This document shows positions 1 through 10,391 of a stretch of 64,000 nucleotides of DNA, one piece after another. The translations under genes were made by a program, and so were the position numbers. The DNA lies in NCBI GenBank assembly GCA_033964015.1, contig CM066913.1, forward strand, positions 23,583,854 through 23,647,853, written 5' to 3'. The first letter of the stretch is position 1; each line of letters opens with the position of its first letter. Below the pieces are notes generated by a model. That model was given only the letters and a program-made list of their open reading frames with translations, was not told the DNA's origin and searched no databases. The DNA is from Scolanthus callimorphus (Eukaryota; Cnidaria; Anthozoa; Actiniaria; Edwardsiidae).

Positions 1-8
1 ACAGTGTT

Positions 9-1331
9 TTGAGTGAACTCCCAGCTAGTGACAAAAGGCTGGATGAAATTCGAGAGCGTCAGAGGGAAGACGATATCTGTAGACAGCTTGCAGTTTACTG
101 TAAGGAAGGATGGCCAGATAAGAGACATTTCCCTGGTGTGCTTAGAGCATACTGGATGGAAAGGGGGGAAATCACCTTAGTTCGTGGTCTTTTGATGAAG
201 GGTCCCAGGCTTATTATCCCAGAAAGTATGAGGCTAGATATGCTTGACCGGATCCATGAAGGGCATCAGGGCATTAACAATTGCCGTGCTCGTGCTAGAG
301 CATCTGTATGGTGGCCCGGAATCAGTAAGCAAATTGAAGACCTAGTACACGGTTGCAGACAGTGCGCCGAACACAGAAACCCAAGACCAGAACCCCTTAT
401 ACCATCAGTAGTACCCGAAAGGCCATGGCAGATAATTGGGACAGACTTGTTCTATTTGAAAGGTCGTGCATACCTGATTGTCTTTGATTATTTCAGTAGA
501 AACATGGAAGTATCATATTTTTCTAACTCACAGTCTTCTCCAGAAACCATCAGAGCACTGAAGTCCATATTTGCAAGACATGGGATTCCACAGATCATTC
601 GTTCAGATGAAGGTCCTCAGTACAAGTCACATGAGTTTGAAAAGTTTGCAAAAGACTGGGGATTTGACTGGATTCCTAGTAGTCCAAGGTATGCCCAATC
701 AAATGGTGCAGTAGAAAGGTCAGTGCAAACTGCAAAGAATTTGATGAGAAAAGAGAAAGATCCAGCAGTTGGGTTGCTTGCTTATCGTTCAACGCCACTA
801 CAGAATGGTTACAGTCCTGCAGAGCTACTATTCGGTAGGAAGATAAGGTCAAGAGTCCCAGTTGCTGAGAGACAGCTACAGCCACAATGGCCAGATTTGA
901 GTGAGTTTAGAGACCAGGAAGAAGTTAGAAAGCAGCGTCAGAAAGAGCAGTTTGATGCTAGACACGGAGTGCAAGAACTACAAGAACTTCCAGTTGGAGC
1001 TACAGTGTGGGTGCGAGACTTGAAGGTTCCTGCAACTGTTACGGAAGCAGCAAACACACTCCGTTCTTACATAGTAACCACACCCAAAGGAACAGTGCGT
1101 AGAAGTAGGAAGCTTTTATGCGAGTTTAAACCTAAAGGTAGTGAGCAAGGCGAGGTCCCTGTAAATGTACGAGATCATGTGTTGCCAGAAGCAGAACCTC
1201 TGATGACATCGCCTAAAGTTACATCAGATAACCATGTCAAGGCAACGGCCCCGGAAGTTCCAGCATCAACGGTGGTTACCCAGAGTGGGCGTGTCGTCCA
1301 ACCACCAAAACTCTTTATGTTTGAACATTGA
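9..1331 (+). CDS. Ty3/gypsy retrotransposon integrase, C-terminal part of pol
   Basis: This is the C-terminal part of a gypsy-type polyprotein, the enzyme that inserts retrotransposon cDNA into the genome. An HHCC zinc finger is visible (H83, H86, C116, C119). It is followed by a DDE core with D146 (TDLFY), D200 (RSDEG) and E236 (GAVERS); the D200-E236 spacing is the usual 35 residues. The conserved SNG before the glutamate and an AYRSTP motif are also present. The first methionine is just where the open frame begins at the window edge, so protease, reverse transcriptase and RNase H would lie to the left. A basic tail follows and the ORF ends about 100 bp before the polypurine tract. The visible part has no frameshift or stop, so the insertion may be young. 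Confidence 0.93.
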   Translation: MSELPASDKRLDEIRERQREDDICRQLAVYCKEGWPDKRHFPGVLRAYWMERGEITLVRGLLMKGPRLIIPESMRLDMLDRIHEGHQGINNCRARARASVWWPGISKQIEDLVHGCRQCAEHRNPRPEPLIPSVVPERPWQIIGTDLFYLKGRAYLIVFDYFSRNMEVSYFSNSQSSPETIRALKSIFARHGIPQIIRSDEGPQYKSHEFEKFAKDWGFDWIPSSPRYAQSNGAVERSVQTAKNLMRKEKDPAVGLLAYRSTPLQNGYSPAELLFGRKIRSRVPVAERQLQPQWPDLSEFRDQEEVRKQRQKEQFDARHGVQELQELPVGATVWVRDLKVPATVTEAANTLRSYIVTTPKGTVRRSRKLLCEFKPKGSEQGEVPVNVRDHVLPEAEPLMTSPKVTSDNHVKATAPEVPASTVVTQSGRVVQPPKLFMFEH

Positions 1332-1423
1332 AAGACTAAACATTTGTTTTGTTACATTATATCAGAATCAGGACATGAGACACTTTTTCAGAGATGTTGT
1401 TATTAGGATTAGGTAAACATCTC

Positions 1424-1434
1424 AAGAAAGGGAG
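1424..1434 (+). promoter_or_regulatory. Polypurine tract of the gypsy element
   Basis: A purine run (AAGAAAGGGAGA) sits immediately before the TG of the putative LTR. This is the standard place for the plus-strand primer of an LTR retrotransposon. Confidence 0.6.
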
Positions 1435-1622
1435 ATGTTGTGTGATTCGATAGTCACGTGACTTGTGACGTGACGACCACGTGGTAGGAGAGCAGACAGC
1501 GACCGTAGTTGTCAAGTTGCTATGTTTTGGATCAGTAAAACTATGAGCTCGATAGCTTGTTCTCTTTAGTTCTTTAAAACCAAGGACTTAACAGTAAGGT
1601 CCTGTAGATAATCCGTGTAACA
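1435..1622 (+). repeat. 3' LTR of the gypsy element (short, about 188 bp)
   Basis: The LTR starts TGTTG right after the polypurine tract. It is taken to end at TAACA, giving TG...CA ends. It contains CACGTG-type palindromes near its start. The right boundary is inferred because the matching 5' LTR is outside the window. A target duplication would start with GAGGT at 1623 but its partner is not visible. The LTR interrupts a Harbinger-like frame on the other strand. Confidence 0.6.
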
Positions 1623-2029
1623 GAGGTGGGATCTATATCAAACCATAACGCCAGAGTGTCTGTGTGAAGATATTTACGCAACCAGATCATAACCAGCAAC
1701 ACTTGATTTACAATATTGATGTTCAGCCTTCGTTGGCGCATACGGGGAAGCCCATCGAGCCGCAACCATTGTAAGGCAGGGAGGACATCGTTTGCCAGCC
1801 TCAGAAAGGACACTGGAGTCTCACCCGTGTTTCGCCAGAAGAGATACACTTGTGGGGAAATCATGGAAAACACATCTCTGCCATTAAAATCATAAAAAAT
1901 TAAAATCGTAAAAATCTTCGAACAGCCGATGTTGTATAGGGAACTGTGCGGTGGTGCTTGAAAGGCCACAAACAAAGTTAACAGGGCGAGTACGTTTAGA
2001 AGAATTATTCGAATATCCTGTAAATCCAT
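1623..2029 (-). pseudogene. Harbinger/HARBI1-like transposase, N-terminal fragment cut by the LTR
   Basis: The minus-strand frame carries an N-terminal helix-turn-helix region of the kind found in DDE_Tnp_4 / PIF-Harbinger transposases, with LNINIVNQVLLVMIWLR and IDPTSVTRII as the recognisable stretch. The reading frame runs into the gypsy LTR and stops at 1574 inside it, so everything past about 135 residues, including the whole catalytic DDE domain, is missing here. The remainder could lie on the far side of the gypsy element, outside the window. A second, more decayed member of the family is at 55327-56118. Confidence 0.55.
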
Positions 2030-2355
2030 AGCTAAGCTGGTGCTACCTGGACACGCGTGAGTTCATTCAAGCATGAATGTGACATTCCCACGTGAACCAA
2101 ATTCCCATGTGAACCACAAGCTCGCGCGAACACGAATTTGCATATCAGAGTTGGCAAACATCGAAAGTTGAGCACGAGGTTTATACAGTCGCATATTGAC
2201 TATAGACCATTATTATGAGTTTTTCTGCAGCTAATACAGCAGGTTAGTGTGTAACAATTCAAAATCCGACCCTGCATTTTTGTTAATTTTTTCGGTTCTT
2301 TCATTTTGAAGGTCCTTCCAAACGAAGTGCTGGGATAGGCGAGAAGGAAAGGGAC

Positions 2356-2841
2356 TTGGTTGTGGAGTGCTACAACGAGTGTAACAGTAAAGAATGGAAT
2401 GAGGTTGTGTCTTTGGCAAAACAGCGCATCGGAGAGGCGGCTAAGACGATGCCCCAACACGTGGTCAATCTTTATATGACCCAGTCGCCAGAGATCCTAG
2501 CGCGAAGAATGCAAAGGGTGATAAAGCAAGCGATGGAAAAACAGAAATCCAGGGAAACCCCAGAATCCGGAGAGATGGAGATTGGAGAGGCCACCGCGTA
2601 CGAGAAACGATACTGCCGCAAATTGCCACCCGAGAATAGAAAGGCCGAAGCCCTGAGGGCGAAAGTGAAAAGGCATTTCGTAGACTCGTCAGGGAGCGAA
2701 GACGAAGAGGGTGTTGACTCGCCGTCCAAGAAACGGCTGTCTGATACAGCAAAGGATGCCCATACCGCGCACACGGAAATGTGTAAAAAGGCAAACAATA
2801 CAAACCATGGACAATGTAAATGCACTTCTGCAGAAAGTTGA
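2356..2841 (+). CDS. Unidentified 161-residue protein, charged C-terminal half
   Basis: I do not recognise this protein. The N-terminal half looks helical and the C-terminal half is hydrophilic, with an acidic serine stretch (DSSGSEDEEG) next to a basic SPSKKR segment that could be a nuclear localisation signal. An AATAAA signal about 145 bp after the stop (near 2983) fits a transcript end. The start may not be the true first exon, because the frame is open upstream of the ATG. Two overlapping minus-strand frames are also open here, so the coding call is moderate. Confidence 0.4.
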   Translation: MVVECYNECNSKEWNEVVSLAKQRIGEAAKTMPQHVVNLYMTQSPEILARRMQRVIKQAMEKQKSRETPESGEMEIGEATAYEKRYCRKLPPENRKAEALRAKVKRHFVDSSGSEDEEGVDSPSKKRLSDTAKDAHTAHTEMCKKANNTNHGQCKCTSAES

Positions 2842-4349
2842 CGCTTATGTCACCACCAAGAAAGTGTGATGTATTTGTGATATATTTGACTACGTTATAG
2901 CGGATTGCTATCATTCATTTTGTACTGCTCAGTTGTTCTTAGCGTGAGACGCGTTGTGACGTGACGTCTATGCAGGTAATCTAAATAAAATTGAATCGAG
3001 AGAAATATTGTTTCAGTTGTCTTCAACTACTTTTTCGCGGGGACTTGGAAAAACCTGAACACTTTGATTTTAAATTTTCGCGCCACGCGCAATTTCGGAT
3101 GAAACCAACTATGACTGCATGGCAAAATATATTTATTTCACGCTAGGTCGCACTACTGATCTCAAACGCAATTTCTAACCATGTTCGTCAAGAAATCTAA
3201 CCTGACAAGTAAACAAAACATAATTGCACATTAAGAAACTCTCATTCTTCAAAACAAGTTCTGATGCCTTTTTTTCGAATCCAACTATAATATCATGCTC
3301 AGCTCATTAGAATAGTACCCGAACTTATTAGCATGAAAATCTGCGCTATACGAATTCGTTCTAATAGAAGAGAAATGGAAGAGTCAATTGGAGACGACTA
3401 TCTTAAAAGCACCGCCTCCAGTGGACATAACAAACGATAGGTTCTACGTGTACTGAAATTTCTCAGTGGAAGAAATCCTTGTAAAACACAATAGTTTATA
3501 TAATAAACCCCAAAGAGAATTAACGCACGCGGGATGCTTGGAACACTGCACAAGGTTCGGTTTATCTCTCGGTATTCCAAGTGCGTTTACTGGATTATAA
3601 TCCAAATGAAATATTTGTTTTATTGCTTGTGAGCATTACTCTTTCGCAATAAGAGCGCACGTTGCAACAGTGTTATTTTATGAATGTAAAGAAATATATT
3701 TCATTGTGTTTAAATCTGCAAACCTTCAGAGTGTTTCATCTCATCTTTCCATTAAATCAAAACATCATTTTGACGCGTTATTACAAATCCTGTTGATTGG
3801 TTATTACAAATCCGGTTAGCTGTGCTATTACAAATCCTGTTGAAATTTTTATTACAAATACGGTTGAAAAAGGAGGCCTGAAAGGTTGAGGTTCTGCAGG
3901 ATGCCGGTTTGAGAGTAAGGGACGGATTCAGATTACGTGAGCGACCATGCGTTACAACCTTTGCACTTGCTATAAGCATAAAGATAGTACCCTTTTAGTT
4001 AGTGGGATTGCTAAAATACAATACTTGCTAGCAAAATATGCAGACAATAAAATACTTGTAATAAGGCAGTCTTGTTAACTGACGTTTCCGGAGCCATAGC
4101 ATTGATGGCCGAACTTTGATTCTCCTAATCCTTAGATAGTCCACAGGCAGCGCGGATAACTGAGCTATACAAAGAACTTACTCGCACCTCTTCGCAAACA
4201 ATCTTGTTCGAGAAAACACAAAGCTTACCCGGTTTGGACTGTTTCAAAACGCTTTCTGACTTGCTGAATTCGCTAAATTCCGATCCAACCCTGGCGCTTA
4301 ATAAATGCCCTTAGTTCTGGGCCCAAATGTTCATGTTTGTTGAAAGCAT
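2842..4349. other. Non-coding stretch
   Basis: After the AATAAA near 2983 I see no convincing gene. The stretch is AT-rich and holds a short tandem repeat at 3776-3870 and no recognisable transposon domain. Confidence 0.5.
3776..3870. repeat. Four imperfect tandem copies of a ~24-bp unit
   Basis: The phrase TATTACAAATCCTGTTGA, or a one-to-two-base variant, recurs four times at 23-25 bp spacing. It produces the repetitive NRICN-type minus-strand frame, which I do not consider a gene. Confidence 0.75.
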
Positions 4350-5510
4350 TTATTATATGGCAACGATAGTACGCGCGCTCTGATTGGCTAACGAGCGGGC
4401 GTAACTCTCCGTAATGCCCACGGGCACTATGGAAATTCTTAATGCCCGCTCGCAGTTCACGGCTAACAAAACTCATCTCTTGAAATAACACAAATTCAAA
4501 AAGATTTTCAGCGAAATTCACAACAAGGAATACTTGACACAGTATAACACATTTCTAACTTGAGACAAGAGGAAAATAAAGGCCTGAATATCAGAAATGA
4601 CCTGTTTACAAAAGCAAAGCAGAGCCAAAAAAGTTACCTAAGAAATTCGAGTCTATCCGGAGAAAATGAGAACTTAATTCAAAATAGCAGCAAAAGGTAA
4701 AAGCTACATGTAAAGTCAAAATTTATTGGGAATTCAATAAACTTGAGAGCTAAAAATAATAACAGAAAGCGAGTTCAAACTTTGTGCTTACCGATACTGA
4801 TAGTGAAGTCGTTGATTTATTTTCTCTCCATCTTCTCGAGTTACTTAAATTCATTCTTACTTCACGTTTGCTTTTGCGCAAAAGGCGGCTAAGATAACCA
4901 TCGCAATTTTCTGGAGGATAGCTTGTGAGATATCTTCTTCAGGTTTAACTCTTCTTCCGTATTTATGAAAGGCCTTTTCCTAGTGCAAAAGAAGCAATGT
5001 TTCCCCAATGGTGCTAAAAAAAAGTTGAGCTGACGTCGAAGACTTGCTTCCCGGTTGCTTGCCGTTTGAACCTTCTGTAACTCCCTCAAAAGTTTCTCAC
5101 AAATGACTAAACAACATTATAAAATATCTGCAAAAGATAGGATTCCGAAGTATTTGACATCCATAAGAGATTGATTACTCTAGAGCAAGTCTGGCGTGGT
5201 TTGCACACACGGGTTTGTTCTATCAATTTGACTCGGCGATATGAACAACTCTGAATGAACTCGAGCGCGACGCGGGTGCGTGTCTGAGTTATTTCGGCGG
5301 GAAAATGAACGAGGCGACTTCCGGTTCGTAAAACGTTTGTAGAAAAAGTGCCATATAATAAACAACTTACTAACCTCGACCGTTCGGGCATTACGTGAAA
5401 TATCAAACCTCGGTTTTGGCGTATCAACCTCGCTATCGCTCGGTCGATACGCCAAACCTCAGTTTGATATTTCACGTAATGCCCTCACTCTCGGTTAGTA
5501 AGTAGTTATT
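4350..5510. repeat. Hairpin-ended 1.1-kb repeat, copy 1
   Basis: The copy begins at TTATTATATGGCAACGATAG and ends in a long imperfect palindrome (about 5350-5520) whose arms contain ACTTACTAACC, a TTACGTGAAATATCAAAC stretch and its complement. Copy 2 follows directly, and a third copy is at 57030-58098. The interior has no ORF of significance. The sequence TGCCATATAATAAAC near the right end is the inverse of the left end, so the unit is bounded by inverted repeats. Confidence 0.75.
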
Positions 5511-6608
5511 ATTATATGGCAACGATAGTACGCGCGCTCTGATTGGCTGTTTCGAGGTCAAGAAAATCCCGGCATGACCTCTCAGAAATCCCGTAATGAC
5601 CTCGCAGTTCATGACTCGCAAAAATTCGAATCTCCTTCAAATAAAAGTAAAAAAAAAGATTTTCAGCGAAATTCACAACAAAGTATACTTGACACAGTAT
5701 TTGTCTCTTGTAATACAAATCTTAAACATGTGACAAGAGGAAAATGAAGGCCTGAATATCAGAAATGACCTGTTTACAAAAGGCAAAGCAGAGCCAAAAG
5801 TTACTCTAAGCTATGAATGTCGGGTCTATCCGGAGAAAATGAAAACTACAGGGAGCCTAATAGCAGCAAAAGGTAAAAGCTACATATAAAGTCAAAATGT
5901 ATTAAGAATTCAAGAAACTTGGAAGCTAAAAATAATAACGGAAAGCGAGTTCAAACTTTGTGCTTACCGATAACTGATGCCGTTGATCTCTTTCTCCATC
6001 TCGTTGAGTAGAATTCATTTTTACTTGACATCCGCTTTTGTACAAAATCCATTCCTCAATATACAGTCGGCTAACCATTGCAATTTTCTGTTGTTATCAA
6101 TGCTGTTGAATCCAGTTCTGGCTCCCTGTAGCTCGCTTAGTGTAGATCTGAAAATGCGTTTTCGAAGAACACGTTTTGCAGCTTTCCAGCTTTTGCGAAA
6201 CTAAAGGTGTTTTCTTGAAAGCGTTACAAGCTCAAGTTTAACTGGTTTAAGTTTGAAATTGTCCAAGTGAACCATGTTCGCAAAAAATATCTGTAAAAGA
6301 ATTGATTCCGAAGTATTTTGACATCCATACTAGTAAGAGATTGATCACTTTTGAGTAAAAATGTGGCATGGTTTTCAAACACGGGTTTCTTGTCGAGCGA
6401 GTCGACGCGGGCGCGTTTTTTGAGTTACTTCGGCGGGAAAATGAACGAGGCGACTTCCGGTTCGTAAAAAGTTTGAGAAAAGTGCCATATAATAAACAAC
6501 TTACTAACCTCTGCCGTTCGGTCATTACGGGAAATATCAAACCTCAGCTTACCAAAGCTTCGGTTTGATATTTCCCGTAATGACCTCACCATCGGTTAGT
6601 AAGTAGTA
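5511..6608. repeat. Hairpin-ended 1.1-kb repeat, copy 2 (tandem)
   Basis: This is a direct repeat of the preceding unit. It has the same TATATGGCAACGATAG start, the same GACACAGTATTTGTCTC and TGACCTGTTTACAAAAG blocks, and a terminal palindrome at 6497-6608 (TTACTAACC ... GGTTAGTAA). It differs from copy 1 by many substitutions and small indels, so the duplication is not recent or the copies arrived separately. Confidence 0.75.
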
Positions 6609-6649
6609 ATTATCGCATATGTCCATTCAGACCTGAAAATATGCTTGAT

Positions 6650-7202
6650 AATTCTAGCGGAAACGGGATCGATCTTTGAGTACGGGACGATACTAGAAGG
6701 ATAGACAAGCAAAACTTTGCAACGAAAGCCGCTTTCAGTTAACACTACCTCGTCGATGTTTTGCTTTGATTTCAACTGAACATCTTGTGCAAGGTCGAAA
6801 GCTTTTCTGTTCCCCTTTGCTGTGATGGAATAAGCCTTAGCGCTTTTCGGGTCACACTTCGATTCACGGGAGGCGAAGGCAATGGAGGTGTTATAGCTGC
6901 TGTTTTCCAATTCTTCGGCAGGAGGTTTCTCGGAGACTAGCTTCCCTGATACCCTGGAATAAAACTCGGAGTGAATTGATCTTCCTTCCTTTAGTACTTG
7001 ATTGGGAAACGGAACTCCCAATCGTCAATACGCTTTTGGCTACAACAAACTGCCAAAATTCCTCGCGTTTCGAGGTGCTTAAAATGCTCTTTTTCGCGGA
7101 AACTGGGCCGTAGGTGGTTTGTAAGTTGTCGCAGACTCTACAGATAATGTTTGAGGGTTTTCCTGCTTTTCTTCCACTGTAAGAGTTCCTTGCTTCCGAC
7201 AT
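6650..7202 (-). pseudogene. Small zinc-finger-like gene, frameshifted
   Basis: An ATG at 7202 opens a frame with ICRVCDNL, a CxxC of the kind starting small zinc-binding domains, and then continues for about 60 residues. The following ~120 residues are open in a different frame beginning near 7021, so one indel near 7025 (a GATTGGGAG stretch) separates them. The second half has no recognised domain. I read it as one gene with a frameshift, but two unrelated spurious ORFs cannot be excluded. Confidence 0.35.
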
Positions 7203-7305
7203 GAGTGAAATCTAGCGCACGCGAGTTCACACTATAACAATAAACAGCGCGAAACTGCACAATAGGCTCAACGTGATTTGATAATCTTTGACAGCTGTCA
7301 AACAT

Positions 7306-7670
7306 TGGGCATCATGAAGTAGGCGAGACGGTTGGGCCGGCGTGCTGTCTACAAGCGCTCCCTTCTCCCTCCCCATTCCCTCGCGTTCGCGTACTCGGCG
7401 CCCCTCTCCTTTCCCTTTTGCGCTTACTACGCAAGCAACTGTTTCTAGCTTAACTAGTTATCAGATTTATGTTTCTTTTTGCGGAAAAGAAAGTGTCGGA
7501 TTAAAGCACCATTTTTGAAACCAAGGCTGTTTTGCTATACAAAGTGCTTTCCAAAATTTTGCGGCTTGGCTTTTCAAGTTACGAATATATAACTCACCAG
7601 TACTTTAGACAAAGGAAATATCGAATTTCCTGACAAAAGTCAGCTCATGGAGCTATTTCCTAAAGAAAGT
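7306..7670. repeat. Dispersed repeat, copy 1 (uninterrupted)
   Basis: The block beginning AGTAGGCGAGACGGTTGGGC is repeated at 8704 with strong similarity through TTTGCTATACAAAGTG, GCTTTTCAAGTTAC and GACAAAAGTCAGCTCATGG. There is no ORF. The class is unknown. Confidence 0.75.
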
Positions 7671-8544
7671 ATTCTTGGTTTTCACATGACGTCACCAAAA
7701 TATGAACTTCCGTAGAATTGATTTTACTATGTTTCAACTACAATAGCGTTACTAAAACCCTCTTGGGAGTATTTATTCCAAATATTATATCGTTTCACTA
7801 CTTAACCACAAAAAAATCGCCGAATGTAATTCTTGTCACGCAACACCCCGTCACGAAGTGTCGAAAAAATACTCAAATTTCTTCCAGATGACCGAAAGGC
7901 TACTTATTGGAGAGCATGTCAAGAAGTTCATTTTGAGAGTTCAGTGGAATTAACGTGATGTACGGTAAGTAACATCGCTTGTTTTCTCTCGAAAGACCGC
8001 TAAATTTGTGCTGAAATTGTGTTCAGTTTGGCGACTGTCGCGGCCTCCAATTCAAACTACCCGAAAAACTCTTTCGATATTTATAAATAAAGGGTATTAC
8101 TCTTCACCGTTATATAATTATTTATCTAGTTTTCCATGTAACCTTTTCGAAATAGCTCATCGAACTTGGGCATTGTGAAACAAGGGGAAAAATGTAAAAC
8201 ATTAAAATATCTGTAAAATATTCTTTATTTGTCTTACGATAATACAAAACAACTCCAGATGTTCGAAATTATGTCTGCTTTTGGGTTCTGAAATTTGTTT
8301 GCCGCCACGAGCTGGAAATTTAGGTATTTTTAGTCTTTTTGTGGGAACGGTAAAATCACGCTCTAAAACCGGAAGTTGGGCAAATTTTCGATGTTCGTGC
8401 AATTTGACCAAAATAAAAATCCGATGGATCTAAAACTTATATAGTTCGAGGCTGTGACCAAAACCCTTTTGATGAGCCAATTTTGAGAGATTTAAAAAAA
8501 AAATTATTTTGCAACCTTCAGGTGATCATTAGTGCAAACCTCTC
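7671..8544. other. Non-coding stretch
   Basis: AT-rich DNA with only short open frames. The minus frame at 8202-8411 has no recognisable motif and I do not call it a gene. Confidence 0.5.
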
Positions 8545-8673
8545 TTAAAGGCCCATCACCAACCGGGAGCCTTTGCGCCCCTTTTTCTTTTGTTTTCAAA
8601 TTGATCCATTGTTTTTCGGGTGCTCGGATTGGCTAAGAGCCCACAAAGGCTCTCGGTTGGTGATGGGCCTTTA
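8545..8673. repeat. Small foldback element
   Basis: The left arm TTAAAGGCCCATCACCAACC and the right arm GGTTGGTGATGGGCCTTTAA are inverse copies about 30 bp long flanking a ~70-bp centre. The RNA or single strand would form a strong hairpin. It is probably a miniature inverted-repeat element. Confidence 0.8.
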
Positions 8674-8703
8674 ACAGTAGATGTTATTCCCATTATTAAT
8701 ATT

Positions 8704-9475
8704 AAGTAGGCGAGACGGTTGGGCCGACTTGCTGTCTGCAGGGGTTCCCTTCCATTCTCTCTCCCCGTTTCCTCTGGTCCGCGTCCTCTGCGCCCCTCTC
8801 CCTTTCTATTTTGCGCGTGTACGCAAGCTACTGTTTCTAGCTTAACCTAGTAATGAAATTTATGTTTCTGTTCTGTGGAGAAGGTTTTTCGATGCAGCGT
8901 ACGAAAGTGTCGAATTAAGGCGCAATTTTTTAAACCAAGGCTGTTTTGCTATACAAAGTGTTTTCCAAATTTGCGGCTTGGCTTTTCAAGTTACAAATAT
9001 ATAACTCACCAGATCTTTAGACAAAGGAAATTTATTTATTTATTCAGCTTCGCCCGAGGGCCGGGAAATCCTCACAGAGCGAGGCTCCAATTACGAGGTT
9101 CCCTTGTCAGTGTAGTGGTTAGTAAGTTGTAAGCCCTGCCCTGAGGATGGGCAACTTCCGACGTCCTCGTGGTTCTTTAACGTCCCTCTGGTTCCGGTTA
9201 GTGTAGTGCGTGTGAGAGACGGGACCTACGGTTTAACGTCCTTATCCGAGAAGACGCGAAGGTCTAACCATTTGCAGATGTTAGAGCAAAGGCAGCACCT
9301 TCTCCTCAATTATTAGAAAAAGACCCTGAGTGTTGGCCCGGCCGGGGTTTGAACTCCCAACCTCCCGCACATAAGCCCGTCGCTCTACCACTGCGCTAAC
9401 CGGTCGTCGGTCTTTAACCGCCTCGATGTCGACTTCCTGACAAAAGTCAGCTCATGGAGCTATTTTCTCCGTCGG
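8704..9475. repeat. Dispersed repeat, copy 2, split by a SINE
   Basis: This copy matches 7306-7670, but between GACAAAGGAAA and CTTCCTGACAAAAGTCAG it carries about 400 bp absent from copy 1. The extra piece is the SINE at 9030-9406. The comparison of the two copies therefore dates the SINE as later than the duplication or dispersal of this repeat. Confidence 0.75.
9030..9406 (-). mobile_element. tRNA-derived SINE
   Basis: Read on the minus strand, the element starts with a tRNA-like head containing an A box (TTAGCGCAGTGGTAGAGCG) and a B box (GAGTTCAAACCCCG), the internal RNA polymerase III promoter. A long body follows with GGACGTTAAACCGTAGGTCC and ends in an A-rich ATAAATAAATAA tail at 9030. 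The body phrase resembles, from memory, the deeply conserved Nin-DC SINE domain reported in eumetazoans; that is an inference. No intact tRNA fold is expected. Confidence 0.8.
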
Positions 9476-10016
9476 ATCTCAACCGTAACAGCACTTCTGA
9501 GGTCTTCTACGTTATACAGTTCCACTAATTCGTCATCTTGGCTTAATATCTTCTTGAGGGTTTCATTCTGATCATACTTCCCCTGCTCTCCTTCTTTATT
9601 GCTTTCTAAACTCCTTGATCTCAATGGGACCAACGTCTTCGATCACTACTTCTAGTTTCACTCGTGGACAGAACTCGTTAATCTTGATTTCATCTTCTTT
9701 CTGAGGATTATAAGACAGATCTTGGTTCTTCTAGTGATATCGGGATTATTCTCCATCCTGTTCGGGATTCATAAGGAATAGTTTGCCAGAAGTGTTGCGT
9801 AATCAAAACAAAGAAAATTCAAACAAAATTTACAAGTGTCGCTTACTAATTTACTCAAATCTGAAGATGACTATATTGGTGTTTCTGAAGTAATTACGAG
9901 ATTTCCTAAATCCTCTTTTCTGCCTTAAGTTCATTTTAACAAATGCTATTAATTGATTATAATTCATTATTTGTATTTCGTTACTTAACTGCTATCTCTT
10001 TGCTAGCCTCCTCCGC
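9476..10016. other. Non-coding stretch
   Basis: No recognisable gene. Short frames only. Confidence 0.45.
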
Positions 10017-10252
10017 ATGCATCTCTTTCGAAGGAAGAGAGAGAGAGAGAGAGAAGAGAAAGGATTCGGTCGGTCGGGCTTCCTGTGTTACGAGCAAAAA
10101 AAATCGATCTCTCTCGAAGGAAGAGAGAGAGAGAAGAGAAAAGATTCGGTCGGTCGGGCTTCCTGTGTTACGAGCAAAAAAAAATCGAGGAGGGGGAGGG
10201 GGAGAGGAAGGAAAGGGAAGAAGAGAAGAGAGATGCCTGCCATATATTGACA
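10017..10252 (-). repeat. GAGA-rich repeat with two internal tandem units
   Basis: Two direct units of about 85 bp each consist of a GAGAGAGA run, GATTCGGTCGGTCGGGCTTC and CTGTGTTACGAGC. On the minus strand the unit reads ...AACACAGGAAGCCC..., and the block ends in TATATGGCAGGCA. The same two landmarks occur in the same order at 28361-28600, so both are members of one family. The arginine/glutamate-rich frames it opens are artefacts. Confidence 0.7.
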
Positions 10253-10391
10253 CCATTGTACCCATCTGCGCATCTCGCACTGCGCATAGCATTTTCTCTC
10301 CTCTAGGGGAGGGTGTTTGACAAATTCGCAAAGTTAAAAAGAACCAAGGGATAGTGAGGAGAAAACGCGACCAAATGTTTGCTTTGCAAAA

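Noticed and set aside
2465..2914. Minus-strand ORFs opposite the 2356-2841 ORF
   Set aside because: Mirror frames of a purine-rich coding strand, with no motif.
9943..10331. Arginine/glutamate-rich and serine/proline-rich ORFs
   Set aside because: They arise from the GAGA repeat in all frames on both strands and contain no domain.
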